This document shows positions 15,295-20,901 of a DNA stretch of 20,901 bases, piece after piece (position 1 is the stretch's first letter; every line of letters starts with the position of its first letter). Under the pieces are notes generated by a model, which was not told where the DNA came from, made no database searches, and was given only the letters and a program-made list of their open reading frames with translations. The DNA lies in assembly GCA_005787865.1 (NCBI GenBank), contig SXZN01000107.1:1-20901 (forward strand), read 5' to 3'. A program made the position numbers and the translations under genes. Origin of the DNA: Opitutaceae bacterium. GTDB taxonomy: Bacteria; Verrucomicrobiota; Verrucomicrobiia; Opitutales; Opitutaceae.

Positions 15295-16719
15295 TTAACC
15301 CGCGTAGGGCGCCGCTAGGTCGAGGCGGAAATAATTGCGCGCGTTGCTGAAGCAAACCTCTCGCACCAGCGCGCCCACGAGCGCTTGCTCAGCCGGTAAT
15401 TCACCCCGCTCCATTTCGGCGCCGAGCAAATTACACAATACGCGCCGGAAATATTCGTGACGCGTATAGGAAAGAAAACTGCGCGAATCGGTCAGCATGC
15501 CCACGAAGCGCCGCAAGAGACCATTATTCGAAAGGGCATTGAGCTGCCACTCCATCGCTTCCTTTTGATCAAGAAACCACCAGCCGCTACCAAATTGCAG
15601 CTTCCCCGCAATGGAGCCGTCCTGGAAATTACCGATCATGGCCGCGAAAACATAATTATCCGCCGGATTAAGATTATAGAGCACGGTCCGCGGAAGCTCA
15701 TCGGTGGCATCAAGGGCGTCGAGATACCGACTCAGCCCACGCGCTTGCCCAAAGTCACCGATGGAATCGAAGCCCGTATCAGGCCCGAGCTTTTGGAACT
15801 GTCGCGTATTATTTCCCCGCAACGCCCCGAGGTGCAACTGCTTCGTCCAACCGCGGGCCGCATCCCACCGCCCCAGCACGAGCATCAAATAGGAACTAAA
15901 CCGCGCCCCCTCCTCCCGCGTGGCCGCGCGCCCCTGACGGGCCGCCGCAAAAATTGTCCCGGCTTCTGTAGCCGTACAGGGCTCGGCCCAAGCATGCTCC
16001 AAACCGTGATCAGACAACCGCCCGCCAATCGCATGAAAGTCGTCGTGACGTTGCTTTAACGTCGCGAGAAAATCATCGAAAGATTTAATCGTCCCCGCTC
16101 CCGCCGCGCCGGCTAATTTCTCGAGATAGGGATTAAAGATCGCCGGCTGATGCACCAAGAAAGCTTTGTCCGGCCGGAAGGTCGGATAAACCCGCGTCGT
16201 CAGTCCAGATTTCCTGATCCGGCTATGCGTCTCCAGGGAATCCGCGGGGTCATCTGTCGTGCAGATGACCGCGACGCGATTCGCCGCGAGAATATCATGG
16301 ACGCGCATCGTCGGGAGCTTCGCATTAGCCTGCTGCCAAATTTCCTGCGCAGAACTCGGATTGATCGTAGCCTCGAGACCGAAGTAACGCTTCAGCTCAA
16401 GATGCGACCAATGATACAGCGGATTGCGCAGGGTGTATGGCACGGTCGCACACCAAGCCTCATGCTTTTCCCGCGGCGTGGCGTCACCCGTACAAAATCG
16501 CTCGGCGACGCCATTCGCCCGCAGCGCCCGCCATTTATAGTGATCTCCCCCGAGCCAGATTTCGCTGAGATCAGCAAACTGATGGTTGTCGGCAATCTGC
16601 GCTGGTGGCAGGTGACAGTGGTAATCGTAAATCGGTTCAGCGGCCGCATAGGTGTGATACAATGCGCGCGCTGCGTCAGACTGCAGGAGAAAGTCGTCGT
16701 GAATGAAGGGCTTAGTCAT
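15295..16719 (-). CDS. uxaC: Glucuronate/galacturonate isomerase UxaC
   Basis: The 474-residue product has the usual UxaC length. It starts with FIHDDFLLQSDAARALY and carries YDYHCHLPP (metal-site His34 and His36), ADLSEIWLGGDHYKWRALR and a C-terminal LTDSRSFLSYTRHEYFRR. UxaC isomerises D-glucuronate to D-fructuronate and D-galacturonate to D-tagaturonate in the cytoplasm, the first step of uronate breakdown. It is the third gene of an SDR-uxaE-uxaC unit on this strand, 86 nt after uxaE. No terminator hairpin separates its end from the convergent ric gene. Confidence 0.96.
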   Translation of the reverse strand: MTKPFIHDDFLLQSDAARALYHTYAAAEPIYDYHCHLPPAQIADNHQFADLSEIWLGGDHYKWRALRANGVAERFCTGDATPREKHEAWCATVPYTLRNPLYHWSHLELKRYFGLEATINPSSAQEIWQQANAKLPTMRVHDILAANRVAVICTTDDPADSLETHSRIRKSGLTTRVYPTFRPDKAFLVHQPAIFNPYLEKLAGAAGAGTIKSFDDFLATLKQRHDDFHAIGGRLSDHGLEHAWAEPCTATEAGTIFAAARQGRAATREEGARFSSYLMLVLGRWDAARGWTKQLHLGALRGNNTRQFQKLGPDTGFDSIGDFGQARGLSRYLDALDATDELPRTVLYNLNPADNYVFAAMIGNFQDGSIAGKLQFGSGWWFLDQKEAMEWQLNALSNNGLLRRFVGMLTDSRSFLSYTRHEYFRRVLCNLLGAEMERGELPAEQALVGALVREVCFSNARNYFRLDLAAPYAG

Positions 16720-16805
16720 TTGGAATTTTGGATTCGCGATTTTTTATGAGAGCAATCGGCCGCCCGCAGACCCGCGCCGTGGTCGCGGCGCTGGGATCCG
16801 ACGCG

Positions 16806-18626
16806 CTATCTTGAAATGTCGTTCATCATCGCACTGAGCGAGGGGTAACTTGCGAGCAGCTTAGCGGTCGCGGCACAGCGCGTGGGGTCGACGAGGCCAG
16901 TCGTCTCGGCGAGAAAGATGAGGTAGCTTGCGACGCCCTTCGAATAGTTGAGCCGAGCTTCGGGACTGAGGGCGTAGAAGCGGGCGCGCTGCGCATAACC
17001 AGCCGGGGAATGATCACCGAGCGCCGCCTTCTCGGGCTGGCCGCCCGCAGCCAGGACAAAGAGGAAATTGTATTCGAAAAAGAACATGTGTTCTGGCGAC
17101 GGCGGTAAGGCTTCGAGCGCGGCCCGCGTGACAGCGGACGAGGCGAAGACCTCGACCGGCCGACCGGCGGCGGCCAAAGGGGTAGCGATAAAAGTCCGCG
17201 CCATCTTCTGCTCAGTGTCATCGGCGCTAAAAGCCCCGACGAGTGCCAGCTCCAAGGTGAAGCCGTACCAGTCGCGCCAGAGAGCCTGATCAGCGACATT
17301 CTTTGAATTGAACACCGCCACCCCCATCTCGTAGGTGTAGCGGCCACTCGTCTTGATCTCGAGCCGGCGGCCGGTCACCTCACCCATGACGCGGTAATTT
17401 TCGGCAGACTTCCCAGAACCAGAATGGAAGCCGATGCTCACTCCGAATTTTACACAGACATCCCACTGTCTCTGAATGAGGGCACGGAGCGCCGCGTTGT
17501 CGGCATACGGCATGTTCTTTTGAAAGCCAAAGGCGGGGGCGACGTAGTTAACCGGCATCCCGAGGACTTCGCAGAGCGCGAGCATGAGGGCGGTCGTCTC
17601 GGGGGTCGTCAGACCGGGTAACTCATCAATCGACAACTCGCGCAAATAGTGACGGCCGACCTCACTCGTAAAAGCCGCAGCGCGGGCGGCGGCGTAGCGC
17701 TCATCGCGGCGCTGCATCTTCTGCATTGGCGTCCAGACGGTCGCGAGAAGCTGGTTGAAGGCGGCCTCATCCAGTTTCAAACCAGCGGCCGCGACGCGCG
17801 CGCGCGTCTTCGTGACGACATCAGCGGGAATATCAGCGAGCTTGGCTGGCTGGTTGAGGGCGAGCTCCGGCGAAAGGTCGAAGGTGATGTAGCTGGCGAG
17901 CAAGCAGCCGCTCACGAGGGCGGCCTCCCGCGAGTCGAACTTGCCGCCGATGGGTTGGTGATCGGCGTTGAATGACCACGCGATCCGGCGATGATGAAAG
18001 CCCGTCTTAAGCTTAGAGAGCACGCAGCCGTGACTCATGCCCTCGACGCTCTGGCCTTGGTGGCCCTCGGGGACCTCGGTGCCGATGAAGGGAAACGGCA
18101 CCGAATCGAGTCGGCCCGAAAGCATGGCCTCCACGTCGTAGACCAACTCACGAGGGATTGAATTCTGGTTGGCCGTGACCCCGAGCTCGAGAGCGCTCAT
18201 CGCCCACTCCACCGCCGGCCAGTGCAAAGTGGTAAAACGCGCCCCCACTCCCAGAGTGCGCTGACCGAGCTGACCAGCGGTCGTGGGGAAGATCGTGGCC
18301 GCCGGATCATGCTCCTGAATGAGATTCTTCAGGATGAGCAGGTTTGCCCAAGTCGCAGGAAAATAAGTCGCGCCACCGTGAGCGACTCCCTCGACCAAAG
18401 GAGCGCCGACCGCATGTAGCTTCCAAGCGCAATCGCCGGCGGCATTCTCCACGAGGGTCATCTCCCCCGCCCGAGTCGCAAAGCGGCTCTTGGGATATTC
18501 AGCAGTGCGCCCCGCCTGGAGGTCAGCGCGCAGCGCGGGCCAATCGAGACAGCAATCAGGGCTGATGCACGGATTCTGCGCGATCCGCAGATTGTGCTGC
18601 AGGAGAAAAGCATTGATCGCGGACAT
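16806..18626 (-). CDS. uxaE: Tagaturonate/fructuronate epimerase UxaE-like
   Basis: This 606-residue soluble protein matches my recollection of the UxaE (tagaturonate epimerase) family, with SVPFPFIGTEVPEGHQGQ, GMSHGCVLSKLKTGFHHRRI, AWSFNADHQPIGGKFDSREA, VKFGVSIGFHSGSGKSAENY and EIKTSGRYTYEMG as likely active-site stretches rich in His, Asp and Lys. It is somewhat longer than the Thermotoga enzyme. UxaE interconverts D-tagaturonate and D-fructuronate, so galacturonate and glucuronate flow can merge on one branch. Its place between uxaC and an SDR mannonate oxidoreductase fits this well. The start ATG 18626 is 108 nt after the SDR stop; that gap holds an 8-bp inverted repeat. The name rests on motif memory and neighbourhood. 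Confidence 0.75.
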   Translation of the reverse strand: MSAINAFLLQHNLRIAQNPCISPDCCLDWPALRADLQAGRTAEYPKSRFATRAGEMTLVENAAGDCAWKLHAVGAPLVEGVAHGGATYFPATWANLLILKNLIQEHDPAATIFPTTAGQLGQRTLGVGARFTTLHWPAVEWAMSALELGVTANQNSIPRELVYDVEAMLSGRLDSVPFPFIGTEVPEGHQGQSVEGMSHGCVLSKLKTGFHHRRIAWSFNADHQPIGGKFDSREAALVSGCLLASYITFDLSPELALNQPAKLADIPADVVTKTRARVAAAGLKLDEAAFNQLLATVWTPMQKMQRRDERYAAARAAAFTSEVGRHYLRELSIDELPGLTTPETTALMLALCEVLGMPVNYVAPAFGFQKNMPYADNAALRALIQRQWDVCVKFGVSIGFHSGSGKSAENYRVMGEVTGRRLEIKTSGRYTYEMGVAVFNSKNVADQALWRDWYGFTLELALVGAFSADDTEQKMARTFIATPLAAAGRPVEVFASSAVTRAALEALPPSPEHMFFFEYNFLFVLAAGGQPEKAALGDHSPAGYAQRARFYALSPEARLNYSKGVASYLIFLAETTGLVDPTRCAATAKLLASYPSLSAMMNDISR

Positions 18627-18695
18627 GAAATGACGAGTTGAAGTCGGGAATGAAAATTGAAGGAACAGATAGCAGGTGCGGCGACCGGCTCTTCA

Positions 18696-18716
18696 ATTTA
18701 AGCTTGAGGCTTAAAT
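18696..18716. repeat. Inverted repeat ATTTAAGC-N5-GCTTAAAT between SDR gene and uxaE
   Basis: A perfect 8-bp inverted repeat with a 5-nt spacer (TTGAG) lies in the gap between the SDR stop and the uxaE start. It is AT-rich in a GC-rich setting and has no T-tract, so it is a weak terminator candidate. It could be an operator or an mRNA stem that sets uxaE expression apart from the SDR gene. Confidence 0.6.
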
Positions 18717-18734
18717 GGTGCGGCGCAGCGGCGC

Positions 18735-19517
18735 TCAGATCGTCATCGCGTGATACCCGCCATCGACAATGAGCTCCTCCCCGGTGATGAACGAGCCAGC
18801 GGCATCGCTGGCGAGGAGCAACGTCGCGCCGATAAGCTCGCGGGCCTCACCGAAACGTTTCATCGGGGTGTGACCCATGATGTGCGTCACGCGCTCGGGC
18901 GTGAGTACCTTCTTGTTCTGCTCCGCGGGGAAAAAGCCGGGGACCAAGACATTCACCCGCACCTGGTGCGGCGCCCATTCGCGGGCAAGGTTGAGCGAAA
19001 GATTATGCACGGCGCCTTTGGTGGCCGAGTAGGTGAAAACCCGGGACAACGGCACGACGCCCGACATCGAGCCAAGATTGATAATCGAGCCCCCCTGTCC
19101 TCGGCCGACGAGATATTTACCAAAAACCTGACAACCTAGAAAGACGCCCTTGAGGTTGACCCGCACGATGCGATCGAACTCTTCTTCCGTAATATCAAAA
19201 AACGGCGTCGCTGAATTGATGCCCGCGCCGTTGACGACGATGTCGACTCGACCGCTTCGCGCCAACACGGCCGCGAGCAAGCCCTCGACCTCCGCCTTGC
19301 TCGTCGCTTCCGCCGCGTGAAACCACGCGCGGCCACCGGCGGCACTGATCTGGGCGATCCGCGCCGCCGCTTTTTCTGCATTCCGGCCGACAATCACCAC
19401 TTCGGCGCCCGCCCCAGCCAAGCCGGCCGCCATGGCGCCACACAGTTCACCGGTGCCGCCGATGACGACGGCGACCTTGCCGGTGAGACCAAATAATTCG
19501 TTTAGGTAAGTGCTCAT
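18735..19517 (-). CDS. uxuB: SDR-type D-mannonate oxidoreductase (fructuronate reductase)
   Basis: The 260-residue product is a classical short-chain dehydrogenase. It has GGTGELCG (20-27) for cofactor binding, NGAG (96-99), catalytic Ser150, and Tyr163/Lys167 in YSATK. VPGFFPAEQNKKVL, HTPMKRFGEARELIGA and the ending GGYHAMTI resemble the Bacillus YjmF/UxuB type of D-mannonate oxidoreductase, which reduces D-fructuronate with NAD(P)H. Its neighbours uxaE and uxaC would supply fructuronate. The mannonate dehydratase (UxuA) needed next is not in the window. I use ATG 19517; the longer frame would need a TTG at 19535. 2-keto-3-deoxygluconate or other sugar-acid SDRs are possible alternatives. 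Confidence 0.8.
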   Translation of the reverse strand: MSTYLNELFGLTGKVAVVIGGTGELCGAMAAGLAGAGAEVVIVGRNAEKAAARIAQISAAGGRAWFHAAEATSKAEVEGLLAAVLARSGRVDIVVNGAGINSATPFFDITEEEFDRIVRVNLKGVFLGCQVFGKYLVGRGQGGSIINLGSMSGVVPLSRVFTYSATKGAVHNLSLNLAREWAPHQVRVNVLVPGFFPAEQNKKVLTPERVTHIMGHTPMKRFGEARELIGATLLLASDAAGSFITGEELIVDGGYHAMTI

Positions 19518-19580
19518 AGGTAATGATGAATTCAAGGGATAAGCCCGAGCATAACGGGAACACCGTCGGCCGTATATATG

Positions 19581-19614
19581 ATATTGCGAAAAAGAGTTTA
19601 TATTTTGCGAATAG
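19581..19614. promoter_or_regulatory. Direct repeats 21 bp apart in the divergent SDR/xylR-type promoter region
   Basis: TTGCGAA occurs at 19584-19590 and again at 19605-19611. The wider units (19581-19594 and 19602-19615) agree at 11 of 14 bases, with 21 bp, two helical turns, between equivalent positions. Direct repeats at this spacing are typical of AraC/XylR-type operators. It lies in an AT-rich island between the divergent genes and probably binds the regulator encoded at 19639. Confidence 0.55.
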
Positions 19615-19638
19615 GCACTTTAAGTGACTTCGCCCGCC

Positions 19639-20802
19639 ATGACCCCGCCCCGCCGCATCGCTGTCTATCTCTCGCTCGCGACAGAGCATGGCCGGGGTAT
19701 TTTACGCGGGATCGCGAAATTTTTTCACCAACGCGCGGATGTCACCGTTTTAAAATTTACCGATCCCCACTCGTACGACCGCGCGGCCCTGCGCCGGTTA
19801 CGGTTAGATGGCATCATCGCCCGAGTGGCCACTCGCCGCCACGAACGTGAATTAGCAGAGCTCACTTGCCCCGTGGTAAATGTTTCTGGGCAAATTGCTA
19901 CCCCCAGCCTGTCGCTCATCAATACCGATGATCTCCGAGTAGGGCAGTTGGCCTTAGGTCACTTGCACGGCCGCGGCTATCGGCACTTTGCCTATTGCGG
20001 TAATCATACTCACCTCGGCTCGATTCTGCGTTACCGTGGCTTCCGCACGGAGGCGCGCAGCCGCGGCGTGGTCACCGCCATTCCGCGACACATTTTACCC
20101 CAAGGTGATCAAAACTCGCCCTATCCCGATGCGACGCGGGCGCGTCTCGCCGCTTGGCTAAAAACCCTGCCGCGGCCCGTAGGAATTCTCGGCTTCACCG
20201 ATCGCGTAGCTCTTGAACTGGATGAGGCCTGCGCTCGCGGCGGGCTCCGCGTACCCGAGGACGTAGCGATTCTCGGCGTCGGTAATGATTTAGCCCGCAT
20301 CGAATTCGCGCACGTCGCGCTTTCCAGTATTCAGCTTAACACGCAACAAATTGGCTGGCTCGCCGCCGAAAAACTTTTTGCCGTCATGACCGGAGCTCGC
20401 CTGACACCCCAGGAAATTCTCGTCAGTCCGCAGAAAATAGTAACGCGGCTTTCCACTGATCGTTGGGCGGTGGACAATGAAATTGTCACCCTTGCGCTGG
20501 ACTACCTCCGCGAGCATGTCGGCAACACTGTTTATGTTGAAGAGGTCGCCCGGGCAGCTGGCGTCACGCGCCGCGTACTCGAGCTGCGCTTCCGCGCGGC
20601 GCTCGGCACTTCGGTTTATGCGGAAGCCCAGCGCCTGCATTTTGAACGCGCGCTCGAGCTCATGCCGGAGTCGACGTTAACGCTGAGTGAGATTGCTGAT
20701 GCCTCAGGGTTTGAAAGTCCCTCTGTCTTCGCCTCCGCTTTTCGGCGGCGCTACCACACCTCCCCCTCAGAGTATCGCCGCCGCTTAACCGGCCCGCGCT
20801 AA
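19639..20802 (+). CDS. XylR-type regulator: LacI-like sugar-binding domain plus AraC HTH
   Basis: The 387-residue product joins a periplasmic-binding-protein-like sensor (about 5-270: RRIAVYLSL, EHGRGILRGIAKF, DGIIARV, INTDDLRVGQLALGHLHGRGYRHFAYCG, VAILGVGNDLARIEFA) to an AraC-type double helix-turn-helix (about 285-385: VEEVARAAGVTRRVLELRFRAAL, TLSEIADASGFESPSVFASAFRRRYHTSPSEYRR). This order is that of E. coli XylR. The likely ligand is a uronate or its oligomer, since it is divergent from the uxu/uxa genes and has 21-bp direct repeats upstream. ATG 19639 is preferred to GTG 19624, since MTPPRRIAVYLSL fits the usual family start. The stop overlaps the end of the convergent TonB receptor gene by 4 nt. 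Confidence 0.92.
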   Translation: MTPPRRIAVYLSLATEHGRGILRGIAKFFHQRADVTVLKFTDPHSYDRAALRRLRLDGIIARVATRRHERELAELTCPVVNVSGQIATPSLSLINTDDLRVGQLALGHLHGRGYRHFAYCGNHTHLGSILRYRGFRTEARSRGVVTAIPRHILPQGDQNSPYPDATRARLAAWLKTLPRPVGILGFTDRVALELDEACARGGLRVPEDVAILGVGNDLARIEFAHVALSSIQLNTQQIGWLAAEKLFAVMTGARLTPQEILVSPQKIVTRLSTDRWAVDNEIVTLALDYLREHVGNTVYVEEVARAAGVTRRVLELRFRAALGTSVYAEAQRLHFERALELMPESTLTLSEIADASGFESPSVFASAFRRRYHTSPSEYRRRLTGPR

Positions 20803-20901
20803 AACAGGATGCGCACGGAACCACCCAATTCGCGGGGTGATCCGACCCGCGCGTTGCTTGAAACAAGATCCCGCGCCAGCGCATTGCGCAAACTGAGCCC
20901 C
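20799..20901 (-). CDS. TonB-dependent receptor, C-terminal end only
   Basis: A reverse-strand frame enters from the right edge and stops at 20799. It gives about 34 residues: LSLRNALARDLVSSNAR, then VGSPRELGGSVRILF. A 'N.L.R..V.S......PREPGRSVR...F' pattern ending in Phe is the last strand and plug-to-barrel tail of TonB-dependent (SusC/CirA-like) receptors in the outer membrane. The stop overlaps the regulator's stop by 4 nt, tail to tail. Next to uronate genes it may import oligouronides, but the substrate cannot be read from this fragment. Confidence 0.65.
   Translation of the reverse strand, partial: GLSLRNALARDLVSSNARVGSPRELGGSVRILF

Noticed and set aside
15457..16059. 200-residue + strand frame opposite uxaC
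   Set aside because: It lies fully antisense to a clear UxaC gene, has Arg/Pro-rich composition from the shadow frame, and resembles no family. The frame at 16150-16749 is rejected for the same reason.
16774..16791. GCGCCG-N6-CGGCGC stem between uxaE and uxaC
   Set aside because: There is no T-tract on the minus strand and the stem is short; in GC-rich DNA such stems are common.
1..20901. CRISPR arrays, insertion sequences, tRNA or rRNA genes
   Set aside because: No regular repeats, transposase reading frames or RNA gene structures were seen by eye.

Overview
The window comes from a GC-rich bacterium. Most genes lack a clear Shine-Dalgarno sequence. The gene content (a nirK-based partial denitrification block beside a uronate-catabolism block with a XylR-type regulator and a SusC-like TonB receptor end) suggests a verrucomicrobial, Opitutaceae-like polysaccharide degrader. 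That placement is inference from gene content and style; no phylogenetic marker is present.

Layout. 1-135 (-) is the start of a flavin-reductase-like gene that runs off the left edge. 386-994 (+) is an orphan PAS-like/LuxR-type regulator. 1072-15293 (+) is one long nitrogen-oxide region: a YwiC-like membrane protein; nirK (with a C-terminal haem c domain), nirV, a Sco protein and an outer-membrane porin; then a second block with a haem-copper-oxidase-like membrane protein lacking the CuB histidine pair, a 49-residue one-helix protein, a CuA subunit II, a catalytic haem-copper subunit with Gln at the usual cross-linked Tyr position (a likely CuA-type NO reductase), a membrane-anchored Sco fusion, and a large cytochrome b / two [4Fe-4S] / FlpD-like fusion; finally a DUF2249 protein, a DNR-like Crp/Fnr regulator and the di-iron repair protein Ric. 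15295-19517 (-) holds uxaC, uxaE and an SDR D-mannonate oxidoreductase, which convert galacturonate and glucuronate toward mannonate. A divergent XylR-type regulator follows (19639-20802, +). At the right edge (20799-20901, -) lies the C-terminus of a TonB-dependent receptor.

How it works together. The first block would reduce nitrite to NO in the periplasm (NirK) and the second NO to N2O (CuA-type NOR), with two Sco proteins for copper delivery and DUF2249/Ric for NO stress. No nitrate reductase or N2O reductase is visible. The strongest regulatory signal is a set of five near-perfect TTGAY-N4-RTCAA boxes upstream of ywiC, nirK, the NOR operon, DUF2249-dnr and ric. Each lies 28.5 to 29.5 bp ahead of a -10-like hexamer (exactly 29.5 in four of five), the geometry of class II FNR/DNR activation. 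In three cases the predicted transcription start falls on or within one base of the ATG, suggesting leaderless mRNAs. The regulator encoded in the cluster has the matching recognition helix and lacks the FNR iron-sulfur cysteines.
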